Shown in pieces: positions 9,099 through 17,748 of a DNA stretch of 64,000 nt. The DNA is from Thalassotalea piscium (GTDB lineage Bacteria; Pseudomonadota; Gammaproteobacteria; Enterobacterales; Alteromonadaceae), in the NCBI RefSeq assembly GCF_030295935.1, contig NZ_AP027362.1, positions 1,426,001 to 1,490,000 of the forward strand. The letters are read 5' to 3'. The notes under the pieces are model-generated. The model made no database searches and was not told the origin of the DNA. It saw nothing but the letters and a program-made list of their open reading frames with translations. Position 1 is the first letter of the stretch; every line of letters begins with the position of its first letter. Made by a program: the position numbers and the translations under genes.

Positions 9099-9116
9099 TA
9101 GGCTTGATTTTTGCAT
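9099..9116 (+). promoter_or_regulatory. Sigma-54-type promoter for the PEP-CTERM gene
   Basis: The sequence TAGGCTTGATTTTTGCAT has the invariant GG (9101-9102) and GC (9113-9114) separated by exactly ten bases, as required at -24/-12 of RpoN promoters. The TTTTTGCAT half is a very good -12 element. It lies about 105 bases upstream of the PEP-CTERM gene. PEP-CTERM genes in other bacteria are often RpoN-controlled with PrsK/PrsR. This is an inference from motif and context. Confidence 0.6.
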
Positions 9117-9220
9117 TGTGTTGAATGTAATGAATGGATTCATAAAGTATATATACTCATTTTGCAATGAATTGCATTCAGTACTTACTTAAACTTATTA
9201 AATATGGAAATACGAACATT

Positions 9221-9793
9221 ATGTTGAAGAAAATATTTACAACAGCTTTATTCTTGGTTTTTACTGCAATTGTTAATGCCACTCCAATAACAATTATCAA
9301 TGGTTCATTTGACGTTTACGGCCTTGGTAATACAACATTAAATGCAAACGGCGAAGTAGTATCGGTTGATTTTAGTTTTAACAATCAACTTAATCCTGTT
9401 TTAGCTACTGGTGATTACTTAAACTACTTTACTAACAATTCTGTTTTTCAAGTAACTAATCCATTATTACTAAGTAACGTTATTGGTGTAGACTTATGGA
9501 CGGTAGACGGCTTTACTTTTACAGGCACAAGTGTTGTTCAAAACAGTACTTCTGTATCTGGTTCAACAGGCCTCTATATTATTGGTGATGTATCACACAA
9601 TGACTTCATTACAACATCAACACAGTGGTATTTCTCTACACAATTTTTAACAAACAATGCAACAACTCTTAAGAGCTTTTCTTCAACAGTAACGTCTCCG
9701 GCACCATCTACTGTTTCAGAGCCTGGAACTATCGCTATTTTAGCGTTGGGTTTAATGGGTTTAGTTGCTAGCCGTAAGAAAAAATCTGCTTAA
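9221..9793 (+). CDS. PEP-CTERM sorting-domain protein
   Basis: A secreted protein of 190 residues counted from ATG 9221. A Sec signal peptide (MLKKIFTTALFLVFTAIVNA) is followed by a Thr/Asn/Ser-rich, probably beta-structured body. It ends in a PEP-CTERM tripartite tail: SEPGT, a hydrophobic stretch IAILALGLMGLVA, and the basic end SRKKKSA. Such tails are recognised by exosortase, which removes them at the inner membrane during export. The P of the first PEP residue is replaced by S, a variant. An upstream in-frame ATG at 9167 would bury the signal peptide and is less likely. It stands alone with a sigma-54-type promoter upstream and a terminator downstream; no exosortase is in the window. Confidence 0.85.
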   Translation: MLKKIFTTALFLVFTAIVNATPITIINGSFDVYGLGNTTLNANGEVVSVDFSFNNQLNPVLATGDYLNYFTNNSVFQVTNPLLLSNVIGVDLWTVDGFTFTGTSVVQNSTSVSGSTGLYIIGDVSHNDFITTSTQWYFSTQFLTNNATTLKSFSSTVTSPAPSTVSEPGTIAILALGLMGLVASRKKKSA

Positions 9794-9834
9794 TTTAACG
9801 CTATTACCTATTTATTAAATTGGTAATAATAGTT

Positions 9835-9918
9835 AATCTGAATTCGGGGTAAGCTAAGTACACCAAAGCAAGATTTTTATATGCTTTAAACTTACACCAA
9901 CTAGCCTGAATTCAAGTT
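9835..9918. repeat. Degenerate, deleted miniature element, family B
   Basis: The first 35 bases (AATCTGAATTCGGGGTAAG, then CTAAGTACACCAAAGC) match the left end of the family B elements at 15803 and 16087. The right end (CTGAATTCAAGTT) is a decayed inverted copy. The element is flanked on both sides by AGTT (9831-9834 and 9919-9922), a 4-bp target duplication. The interior is deleted to 84 bases. Confidence 0.65.
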
Positions 9919-9942
9919 AGTTTGTAAAAGAATCAAAGAATC

Positions 9943-9976
9943 AAAGCACCTCTCATCTTGTTAGGTGCTTTTTTAT
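9943..9976 (+). terminator. Terminator after the PEP-CTERM gene
   Basis: Arms AAAGCACCT and AGGTGCTTT flank an 11-base loop, followed by a T-run. The preceding miniature element sits between the stop codon and this terminator. Confidence 0.8.
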
Positions 9977-10056
9977 TGTTAATTATTACTTCTTGCTCTT
10001 ACTGTAGGTGAGCGCCTATAAAAATTAGCATGAATTTATTGGCAAATTAATTGTTT

Positions 10057-11754
10057 TTAGTGTTCTTCTTCTGCTGCATAGTTTAACTTTTTAGACATTC
10101 CCCCAATACCGGCATTAAGTGAGTTTGTTGGGTCAAGCTTTTTATAGTTATCAGCTAATACGGGTTTAGCGTGGTAATGATGACCAACATTGTGCTCTGC
10201 AGGGTATTCTGCGCCACGCTCTTCAAGCAATTTAAGTAACGCCTTTTTAATCGCTTTAGAATCTTCACCTTTTTTAATTAGATAGTCTTGATGAAATACA
10301 TGACATAAAAAGTGCCCATAATAAAGCTTGTTAATTATTTTTTTATTAAGATCTTCAGGTAACGATTCAAACCAGTTTAAGTCGTTCCGTTTTAAAGCGA
10401 TATCAAGTGCAACAATAGACTCTACCTCATGATGGTTTATTGCAGCGTATTGCACCGCAGCGCCAGCGGCTGCAAAACGTAATAAATAAGCGGACTTTGC
10501 TTGTGCTTCGCTACAGAGAAAGTAATCCAATTCCTGATGCTTTATTGTATCTAAAAAAGCTTCTGTTTCGTCTTTTAGATGACCTTTAACAGTTAAAATT
10601 AATTGGTGTTCGTATTTTTCATTCCATTGTTGTAGCTTTTGCGGTGTTTGACTAGGAAATAATGATGCTAATTTATAAACAACCTTATCAACAATACCTT
10701 GCTTTAAAAAGGGCATACGCTGGCATACTGAATCGAGCTGCCGTTTAATATTAAAAAACTTAGGTAGCCAATTAGTGCCTAGCTTTTTGATCAGCAGAAC
10801 GGTATCACGACCATAATTATCGGACAATTCAAATATGTCACGATGTAAATACTCTGCATACACGGGTAAATCACTTGCTTGCTCAAGCAATGTTTTCCTG
10901 ACTGTTTGCAAGGCCTCAGTGGAATTAGTACCTAAATAAAAAGTGTGTTCTTTTTCATTTTTTAAAAAAGTATCTACTCGCACTGCAAAGACCGCTAACT
11001 TACCAGCACAGCCACTCGCTTGATTTAAACGCCTAGGATCTGCATTAAAACGAGCAGGAGTGTTGTCGCTTGTTTGGCGAACCCAATCGGCATATTCACG
11101 GTCAGATGCGAGCTTGCCTGTATTGCTAATATCGTCTTGTGAATATGCTTTATTTTGCAAGTTATTGAGTATCTGCTCGGGCGTATCGCCCAATTCTATA
11201 TCTAACTCATTAACTAAGGTGAGTGAACCGTCATTGTTGATTTTAGCGTATAGAGCAAGCTCGGTATAAGCAGGACCACGCTCTACCAAGGCACCACCTG
11301 AGTTATTACAAATACCACCAACAATTGATGCGCCAATACATGAAGAGCCAATCACAGAGTGGGGTACGCGCCCATAGGGTGCTAATGCTTTTTCTAATGA
11401 AAATAGACTGGCACCTGGTAAAGCAACAATTTGGTGTTGTGGTGCTAGTACATGAATATCGTTAATTTGGGTGGTGTTTATTATTACTGTATTACGATCA
11501 CACCCTTGTGTGGGGGTAGAGCCGCCTGTTAACCCCGTATTGGCTGCCTGCATGATAACAATAACATTTGCCTTTACACAGGCTTCTAATAATTGCCATT
11601 GCTGCCAAAGTGTTAAGGGTTTAACAACAGCGAGCGCAGGACCATGCCCTTCACGAAAGCCTTTACGATAAGGTGCTGTTTTTCGTTCGCTTGTTAGTAC
11701 GTTACGCTTACCGACAATGGCTATAAAGCATGTAATTAATGATTGATGTGACAT
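10057..11754 (-). CDS. dld: Quinone-dependent D-lactate dehydrogenase
   Basis: A peripheral inner-membrane FAD enzyme that oxidises D-lactate to pyruvate and feeds electrons to quinone. It aligns along its length with E. coli Dld. Recognisable blocks are MQAANTGLTGGSTP and HSVIGSSCIGASIVGGICNN (FAD-binding PCMH domain), SGCAGKLAVFAVR, and the C-terminal HNVGHHYHAKP and DPTNSLNAGIG. An in-frame GTG at 11772 is possible, but ATG 11754 (565 residues) has TAGG nine bases before it. It lies downstream of ppc on the same strand across about 100 bases; whether they share a transcript is unclear. Confidence 0.93.
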   Translation of the reverse strand: MSHQSLITCFIAIVGKRNVLTSERKTAPYRKGFREGHGPALAVVKPLTLWQQWQLLEACVKANVIVIMQAANTGLTGGSTPTQGCDRNTVIINTTQINDIHVLAPQHQIVALPGASLFSLEKALAPYGRVPHSVIGSSCIGASIVGGICNNSGGALVERGPAYTELALYAKINNDGSLTLVNELDIELGDTPEQILNNLQNKAYSQDDISNTGKLASDREYADWVRQTSDNTPARFNADPRRLNQASGCAGKLAVFAVRVDTFLKNEKEHTFYLGTNSTEALQTVRKTLLEQASDLPVYAEYLHRDIFELSDNYGRDTVLLIKKLGTNWLPKFFNIKRQLDSVCQRMPFLKQGIVDKVVYKLASLFPSQTPQKLQQWNEKYEHQLILTVKGHLKDETEAFLDTIKHQELDYFLCSEAQAKSAYLLRFAAAGAAVQYAAINHHEVESIVALDIALKRNDLNWFESLPEDLNKKIINKLYYGHFLCHVFHQDYLIKKGEDSKAIKKALLKLLEERGAEYPAEHNVGHHYHAKPVLADNYKKLDPTNSLNAGIGGMSKKLNYAAEEEH

Positions 11755-11856
11755 TAAATTAAACCTATTCACCTTATTTTCAGATAGATTATTAATATGC
11801 TAAGAATAAAAAGAGGCTAGCATCCTTGCTGCATTAATTTTCTTAGATTATAAGGG

Positions 11857-14418
11857 CTAACCAGTATTTCGCATACCAGTAGCAATGCCGGTCATACTAA
11901 CCATAAGTAATTGTTCACACAATGGTTTTTTAGGATCTTTACGCAAACGTTTGAGTGCTTCAATTTGTAATAAGTGTAACGGCAATAAATAGGGCTGTCT
12001 TAATTGAAATGAGATCAAATTCCATTGATCACTCTCTAAGGTCTGAGTTTGTTTTAATAGTGTTAATAGCGTTGCTTTATCAGCAGCTAACTGTTTACGC
12101 AGTCCATCGCCCAATGGGTGTAAGGCGGGTTCAACTAAATTTTCATCATACATTTTTGATATTTGATTATCAGACTTTGTATAGACCATTTCTGTTAACG
12201 ACACTCGGGCTCTAAAATATGGCCAATTATCTAGCATATCCTCAAGTGTATTGCTTTCCTTATCTGCTATTTCTGCTATAGCTTGACCAAAACCGAGCCA
12301 ACTTGGAACAACTAAACGGTTTTGACTCCATGCGAATATCCACGGAATAGCACGCAAAGACTCTATACCACCGTCTGATTTACGCTTACTTGGACGAGAA
12401 CCTAGCGGTAAGGATGAAAACTCTTGCTCAGGTGTTGCTTGTCTAAAGTAAGTAACAAAGTCGGCTTGCTCACACACATAATCACGATAAATATTACAAC
12501 TTCGCTCGGCCATTGTATCCATTAAATCACGCCAAGTTTGCTTAGGTAATGGCTGAGGCTTAATTAAGCTAGCAAGTATTGCACTTGCATATAAATGAAG
12601 ACTACGAACGGCTAGTTTTGGTAAACCAAACTTATAGCGAATTGTTTCCCCTTGTTCGGTTACTCTTAATCCGCCTTCAAGTGTACCAGGAGGTTGAGAA
12701 GCTATTGCTGCATGTGCAGGACCGCCACCTCGGCCAATAGCACCACCCCGACCATGAAAAAGTTTTAGGGTAACTTTATGTGCTTTTGCACAGGCAACTA
12801 GCGCTTCTTGTGCTTGATATTGTGCCCATGCAGCCGCAAGCGCACCAGCGTCTTTAGCAGAGTCGCTGTAACCAATCATTATGTGTTGATCACCATGAGT
12901 ACGTTTAACATAATCTTTGTCATTAAGTAGAGCATCAAGTACTTTTGATGCATTATTTAAGTCATCGAGCGTTTCAAATAATGGTGCTATTGGCATATCC
13001 CAGCTAATACCAGTAGCTTTCATTAATAAATTTACGGTAAGCACATCACTTTGTTGGCTTGCCATTGAAATAACGTAAATTCCAAGCATTTCTTTAGGTT
13101 GATTGGCAATAAATGTGAATGTGTCTAGTACTTCTTGTGTTTGCTCGCTCCATGTAGCTTTAGGCAATAAAGGGCGGTTACTCTTTAATTCTCTTTGTAG
13201 AAACTCACACCGTTGGTGCTCACTCCATGACAAGTAGTCACCTAAGTCTAGCGCTTGCACTATTTCAGCAATCGCTTGGTCGTGAAATTCACTATGTTGT
13301 CGGATATCCAATTTAACTAAAGAGATACCAAAGCAGTGTACCTTACGAATTACATCAAGTAATAACGAATTAGCGCTTCGGGTAAGACCCGCTTCGAGTA
13401 AGCTCTCTCTGCATAAATAGAGCGGTTGTAGCAATTCATCTGGATTAGCAATAACACCGTCGGTATTATTGAGTTTTAGTGCTGCAATGCTCTGTTCCAG
13501 TTTATTAATAGTCTTTTGAAGTAAGCATCGGTATGGCCCAATGCTATTTATATCTGCAGTCATTAATGCATTACTCGCTTTGTGCATTGACAATTCGAGG
13601 TATAAATTTTGAAAGTCTAGTAAATAGAGCTCAGCGGCGAGTAAACGTGCTTGAATAATAGCTTGTTTACTTAAAGCTGCGGTTACATATGGGTTGCCAT
13701 CTCGATCGCCAGCCATCCAACTAGCCATTGTAATTGGTGTCGCATTTAATGCTAAAGGTTGATTGGTCACCTGTTGACACAGCTGGTCTAACTCTCTTAC
13801 AAATGTGGGTACAGCAGCCCATAAACTATCGCTAATGGCATTTAAGCCCCAACGAGACTCGTCTAATGGAGTAGGGCGTTGACTTCTGATTTCATTGGTA
13901 CTCCAAGCTTGTTCAATTAACTCTTCAATACGGCTGTTTAGCTCTGGACCAGTTATGTCAAGCTGCTCAGCAATTTCATGATACTTATGAATAAAAGTAC
14001 GACGATTAACCTCAGTTGGGTGAGCAGTTAACACAAGTTCGATGTGTAGTTTTTTAATGGCAGCTAAAAAGCGCTTAGGGTCTACATTGCCAAGCGCTTC
14101 TTTTAATGACTCGAGCGGATGAGGTAAATCTAATTCTGCTAGCCCTTGCTCGCTTATAGTATGTTGTTGCTCTGCTACATTAGTTAAATTTAAAAATTGG
14201 CTAAAAGCTCGGGCGTAAATAAGCAGTTCTTTTTCATCACAACCTTTAAAAAGAGCGTTTAGTTCATCAATGGCTGAGTCTTGTTGTGCTACGCCATCTT
14301 TTGCAAGTAACCGTACACGCTCAATATTATTTAACCAGCGCTGATCTGTGTCATTTGCAATCGTTTGTCCTAACACTGTGCCTAGCGCACGTATGTTTTG
14401 CGAAATGGTTTCTAACAT
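11857..14418 (-). CDS. ppc: Phosphoenolpyruvate carboxylase
   Basis: An 853-residue enzyme that carboxylates PEP to oxaloacetate, replenishing the TCA cycle. The catalytic histidine is H133 in VLTAHPTEVNRR. Other signatures are GYSDSAKDAG, the glycine-rich loop GRGGAIGRGGG, and the conserved C-terminal MRNTG. The length is slightly shorter than the E. coli enzyme (883). The 366-base upstream region holds its promoter. Aspartate inhibition and acetyl-CoA activation are typical of the family but not read here. Confidence 0.97.
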   Translation of the reverse strand: MLETISQNIRALGTVLGQTIANDTDQRWLNNIERVRLLAKDGVAQQDSAIDELNALFKGCDEKELLIYARAFSQFLNLTNVAEQQHTISEQGLAELDLPHPLESLKEALGNVDPKRFLAAIKKLHIELVLTAHPTEVNRRTFIHKYHEIAEQLDITGPELNSRIEELIEQAWSTNEIRSQRPTPLDESRWGLNAISDSLWAAVPTFVRELDQLCQQVTNQPLALNATPITMASWMAGDRDGNPYVTAALSKQAIIQARLLAAELYLLDFQNLYLELSMHKASNALMTADINSIGPYRCLLQKTINKLEQSIAALKLNNTDGVIANPDELLQPLYLCRESLLEAGLTRSANSLLLDVIRKVHCFGISLVKLDIRQHSEFHDQAIAEIVQALDLGDYLSWSEHQRCEFLQRELKSNRPLLPKATWSEQTQEVLDTFTFIANQPKEMLGIYVISMASQQSDVLTVNLLMKATGISWDMPIAPLFETLDDLNNASKVLDALLNDKDYVKRTHGDQHIMIGYSDSAKDAGALAAAWAQYQAQEALVACAKAHKVTLKLFHGRGGAIGRGGGPAHAAIASQPPGTLEGGLRVTEQGETIRYKFGLPKLAVRSLHLYASAILASLIKPQPLPKQTWRDLMDTMAERSCNIYRDYVCEQADFVTYFRQATPEQEFSSLPLGSRPSKRKSDGGIESLRAIPWIFAWSQNRLVVPSWLGFGQAIAEIADKESNTLEDMLDNWPYFRARVSLTEMVYTKSDNQISKMYDENLVEPALHPLGDGLRKQLAADKATLLTLLKQTQTLESDQWNLISFQLRQPYLLPLHLLQIEALKRLRKDPKKPLCEQLLMVSMTGIATGMRNTG

Positions 14419-14784
14419 AGGTGTATTTTCATCCTTACGTCGTATGTTTGAATGTTATTCATACTAAAGCTAATAATAAGCAGTGTCTAATCACTTAAAA
14501 TAATATAACTAACAGAATCTTAAGTGGTATTAATTAATGTTAATGCGAAGGAGTTTTTAGTGTTTGAAATTGATTTAATCTGAATAGATGGATATGAATT
14601 GAATTTTACAACGTATTTGCTGCAATAGACTAAAGTTTAGTTTAACCGCTTAAATTAAAGATGAATTTAGTACATTCGTATTATTAGCTTTTAATTTAAA
14701 TCATAAAATTCCATTGTTAAACGTTGTTTAAGTTATTGATATTGGTTATATTCTAAAAATATTAAAATGGATAGTTAAACTAGC
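14419..14784. other. A+T-rich divergent promoter region, ppc / PilZ gene
   Basis: 366 bases between the divergent starts of ppc and the PilZ gene. No open frame, repeat or hairpin of note was seen. It must contain both promoters, but no box could be assigned with confidence. Confidence 0.5.
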
Positions 14785-15465
14785 ATGTCAGGACAGCTTA
14801 AAGCTCAAATTGAAATTACCGATGTTTTTGAATTACTACCGGGTAAAATATTAGACGTACAACTTAATCATCCGCTACAAGTTAGGCTTAAACTACCTTT
14901 AATCGGTTATGTAATGGGACAGTACATCATTTTAAAATACCCTAGTGTGGTTAAAGATACAGATTACGAGGATGTACTTAAAGAGGGGAATGTGGCTATA
15001 GTGCGTTATTTACTTGAGGGTGATCAGGGTAAATGCTTTGCTTTTAGGGCAACGATACGCAATGTAACTAAGCGGCCTGATAAATTTCTTATACTAAATT
15101 ATCCTAAGCGTATTGAAAATCGACAATTACGTCTGCACCAACGGGTTATGACGCACTTACCTGCGGCAATTTCAGTGACTGAAAATGATGAATCTACTAG
15201 CCAAATTCAAGGTATGATTGTTGATATATCACTAAAGGGTTGCGGCTTTACTTTTAAAGCGCCAAACGAAACAGTATCGGTAAACAAAAGAGATGTAGTA
15301 GTATTGATTAAGTATGCAAATGACGAGCAAATCAAAATTCCAGCGAAAGTTTGTAATAGCCGAAATGAGAAGGGGAAAGTGAGTGTTGGTATTCAATTTG
15401 CTGAAGGCGACAAACAAGTAGAAGCATTACTTGAAAACCTGTTTATCGACACCAGCATGATTTAG
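14785..15465 (+). CDS. PilZ-domain cyclic di-GMP effector with a YcgR-like N-terminus
   Basis: A 226-residue protein. The N-terminal half (about 20-105) is a beta-rich YcgR/PilZN-like domain. The C-terminal half is PilZ, with the c-di-GMP-binding signature R116-LHQ-R120 (RLHQR) and D147-ISLKG (D/N-x-S-x-x-G). In enteric YcgR and relatives, c-di-GMP binding changes interaction with flagellar or other surface machinery. No membrane segment. The gene faces a ComFB-family gene tail-to-tail with only 19 bases between the stops. Target unknown; fold assignment is firm. Confidence 0.88.
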   Translation: MSGQLKAQIEITDVFELLPGKILDVQLNHPLQVRLKLPLIGYVMGQYIILKYPSVVKDTDYEDVLKEGNVAIVRYLLEGDQGKCFAFRATIRNVTKRPDKFLILNYPKRIENRQLRLHQRVMTHLPAAISVTENDESTSQIQGMIVDISLKGCGFTFKAPNETVSVNKRDVVVLIKYANDEQIKIPAKVCNSRNEKGKVSVGIQFAEGDKQVEALLENLFIDTSMI

Positions 15466-15484
15466 CTACTGAAAAATTTATGCA

Positions 15485-15748
15485 CTAATTTTTTAGCGCT
15501 TTCATAAATTCTAGCGCTTTACTTACAGATACTTTAACATTATTTTCCATTTCAAATCGCTCTGAGGCTGGTAAATAAAATGCCATATCGACTTCATGTC
15601 TAATATAGCGCGTAGGTAATTGATTAAGCACTACGCAAGTTAAATCTGCAATAAAATCACTGTCGTACTTTTCTTCTAACTTTAATGCTGCAAAATGTTG
15701 TACAACTAATTTTTCATAATAATTATGGATATCATCGTATATTTTCAT
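15485..15748 (-). CDS. ComFB-family (late competence development) small protein
   Basis: An 87-residue cytoplasmic protein with the ComFB core: DLTCVVLNQLPTRYIRHEVD followed by MAFYLPASER. Proteins of this family occur in Bacillus com operons and in many Gram-negatives; cyanobacterial members have been reported to bind cyclic dinucleotides. Here it is convergent with a PilZ gene, a known c-di-GMP receptor family, so a second-messenger role is a reasonable inference. Upstream lies a miniature element (15803) close to its promoter region. Confidence 0.8.
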   Translation of the reverse strand: MKIYDDIHNYYEKLVVQHFAALKLEEKYDSDFIADLTCVVLNQLPTRYIRHEVDMAFYLPASERFEMENNVKVSVSKALEFMKALKN

Positions 15749-15802
15749 AAAGTTTCTCTGCTACAAAGTTTAATGATTTTTTGTCGTTATGTTAATCTAG
15801 TT

Positions 15803-16034
15803 AACCTGAGTTCGGGATAAGCTAAGTACACCAAAGCTAAGATTTTCGCGCGTATCTGCGTATAATTTGCTACTAATAGCCAGCTATTAGGTACACAAAT
15901 CAGCCTTGATTCACACAAAACTTTTAGCATTGGTTGAGTTACAATGCACCTAGTACTTAAAAAAGTCACCTAAAGCACTGTAAACTATTATTTAAAATGT
16001 TTTTTATGCACATCCATTATCCCGAACTCAGGTT
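15803..16034. repeat. Miniature inverted-repeat element, family B, copy 1
   Basis: A 232-base non-coding element with ends AACCTGAGTTCGGGATAA and its exact inverted complement. It is flanked by AGTT on both sides (15799-15802, 16035-16038), a 4-bp target duplication. Almost the same sequence recurs only 52 bases later. The interior includes GCTACTAATAGCCAGCTATT and has no coding frame of substance. Confidence 0.9.
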
Positions 16035-16086
16035 AGTTAAAGAGTAATGCTAGATTAATGAAAAAGCTAATGTTTTAGGATTAAGT

Positions 16087-16318
16087 AACCTGAGTTCGGG
16101 GTAAGCTAAGTACACCAAAGCTAAGGTTTTCGCGCGTATCTGCGTATAATTTGCTACTAATAGCCAGCTATTAGGTACACAAATCAGCCTTGATTCACAC
16201 AAAACTTTTAGCATTGGTTGAGTTACAATGCACCTAGTACTTTTGAAAAGTCACCTAAAGCACTGTGAAATATTATTTTAAATCTTTTTATGCACATCCA
16301 TTATCCCGAACTCAGGTT
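16087..16318. repeat. Miniature inverted-repeat element, family B, copy 2
   Basis: 232 bases, nearly identical to copy 1 over the full length with a few substitutions and small indels. It is flanked by AAGT on both sides (16083-16086, 16319-16322), a different 4-bp target duplication. The two copies therefore look like separate insertions rather than a simple tandem duplication. Confidence 0.9.
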
Positions 16319-16336
16319 AAGTGGTTAATTTACGCG

Positions 16337-16945
16337 TTAACGCTTCTCTTGCATTTCAATCTGCAGCTCTATTTTTGAAATAGCTTGTCGACAACGCCCC
16401 AACCTTTGGTGAACAATTAATACATCATTAGACGCTTGAGCGCTTGCTTTAGGTGTTGCAAGCTTTAGCAATTGTTGCTTTTCTTCAAGTATAACTAACA
16501 ATCTACGTTCAAACTCAATTGTTTCAGAGAGTTTAGCGTATAAGCTTTGTATGGGTTGAAATAGCGATTGTGCTGCCTTCTTATAGTTACGCTGTTTATT
16601 AGCACTTAGCGTAATATTATCGGCTTTATTAATGCTCGAATTTGCCTCAATAGCAGTGATAACAGAAGAAATTTGTTGTTCAATCAATATCAGACGGTGT
16701 TGAGATAACGCATTTTGATTTTGCTCAAGCAGTCGTTTTAGTTCATTACATTTTTGTTGTATTTCTTCAACATAAGGCACCAATAATTCACTGTTGGTCG
16801 AAAATAATGTTTCAGCAAAAAGGTGACTATCTTTACGAAGTTTATAGGCTTTATTCGATTTGTTTCTTGTGTCTATAGCTTCTGCTTGGCTATACAATGC
16901 ATTAAGCACCACTTCTATTTTTGAAATTGCTTTATTGGTTAACAT
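16337..16945 (-). CDS. priC: Primosomal replication protein PriC (N'')
   Basis: About 202 residues, mostly helical, rich in Gln, Lys and Leu. The C-terminal signature matches E. coli PriC: FERRLLVILEE followed by HQRLGRCRQAISKIE (E. coli FERRLREMVAE and YEARLARCRHALEKIE). PriC helps reload the replicative helicase DnaB at stalled forks. An in-frame TTG at 16963 would overlap the upstream TSUP gene by 13 bases. ATG 16945 is preferred, using GGGGGA at the end of that gene as ribosome site, so the two are translationally close and form an operon. It is slightly longer than enteric PriC (175). Confidence 0.8.
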   Translation of the reverse strand: MLTNKAISKIEVVLNALYSQAEAIDTRNKSNKAYKLRKDSHLFAETLFSTNSELLVPYVEEIQQKCNELKRLLEQNQNALSQHRLILIEQQISSVITAIEANSSINKADNITLSANKQRNYKKAAQSLFQPIQSLYAKLSETIEFERRLLVILEEKQQLLKLATPKASAQASNDVLIVHQRLGRCRQAISKIELQIEMQEKR

Positions 16946-16950
16946 AAAGG

Positions 16951-17739
16951 CTAATTCCCCCAAGCTTGATAAGCAAGGTTACACGACATTATTACAACAA
17001 CGGTAATAAAAAAGGGGCGAATAAAACGACTCCCAAACTTAATTGCGGTGTGTGCACCGACCCATGCACCAGCCATAATAAATAGGCCCATTGAAATGCC
17101 CAACAGGGCATTTACACTACCAAGATAAATAAAGGTTAGTAGACTACAAAAATTACTGACAAAGTTACCTGAACGCGCTAAACCAGAGCTTAATAGAATA
17201 TTTATTTTATAAAGTGCGCTTGACGAAGCTGTCCAAAAAGCACCTGTTCCGGGTCCTGCAACACCATCATAAAAGCCAAGAACAATCCCTTGAATTGATT
17301 GTGTTACTTTAAGCTTCTGGTTTCGTTCAGGTAAAGTAGCCTCGGTAATAACCACGTTTTTAGCGAGCAAGGTGTAAATTGCAGTAATAATAATTAATAC
17401 AGGAAGCGCTTTATCTAAAAAGCTTACGGGCATCTGGCTAACAACTAACGTGCCTACAATAGCACCGATTGCGGTAAATATAATGGACAAGCGCCAGAAT
17501 TTTGGATCAAATAATTTTTTTCTATAAAAAGTAACTGAAGCAGTTAATGAACCAAAAGTAGCAGCAAGTTTATTGGTACCTAGTGCAATATGAGGGGGTA
17601 AACCTGCAGTAAGCAGAGTAGGTATGGTGAGCATGCCACCACCACCAGCAATGGCATCTATTAGCCCTGCAATAAAGCCAACACTACATAATGTGATCCA
17701 TAAATTCAAATCCATTATCGGATCCATCAAACTACTCAT
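16951..17739 (-). CDS. TSUP-family membrane permease (TauE/SafE, YfcA-like)
   Basis: An inner-membrane protein of about 262 residues with roughly eight hydrophobic helices. The TSUP hallmark GFIAGLIDAIAGGGGMLTIP and ALGTNKLAATFGS are near the N-terminus, and a second repeat includes GFYDGVAGPGTGAFW. The family exports or imports small anions, often sulfur-containing; YfcA, the nearest E. coli relative, has no settled substrate. Several starts are possible (17739, 17727, 17715) without a decisive ribosome site. It is co-oriented with and five bases upstream of priC. Confidence 0.85.
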   Translation of the reverse strand: MSSLMDPIMDLNLWITLCSVGFIAGLIDAIAGGGGMLTIPTLLTAGLPPHIALGTNKLAATFGSLTASVTFYRKKLFDPKFWRLSIIFTAIGAIVGTLVVSQMPVSFLDKALPVLIIITAIYTLLAKNVVITEATLPERNQKLKVTQSIQGIVLGFYDGVAGPGTGAFWTASSSALYKINILLSSGLARSGNFVSNFCSLLTFIYLGSVNALLGISMGLFIMAGAWVGAHTAIKFGSRFIRPFFITVVVIMSCNLAYQAWGN

Positions 17740-17748
17740 ATATATCAA

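Noticed and set aside
15787-15969. 60-codon open frame inside family B copy 1
   Set aside because: It lies within a non-coding miniature element and starts in its terminal repeat.
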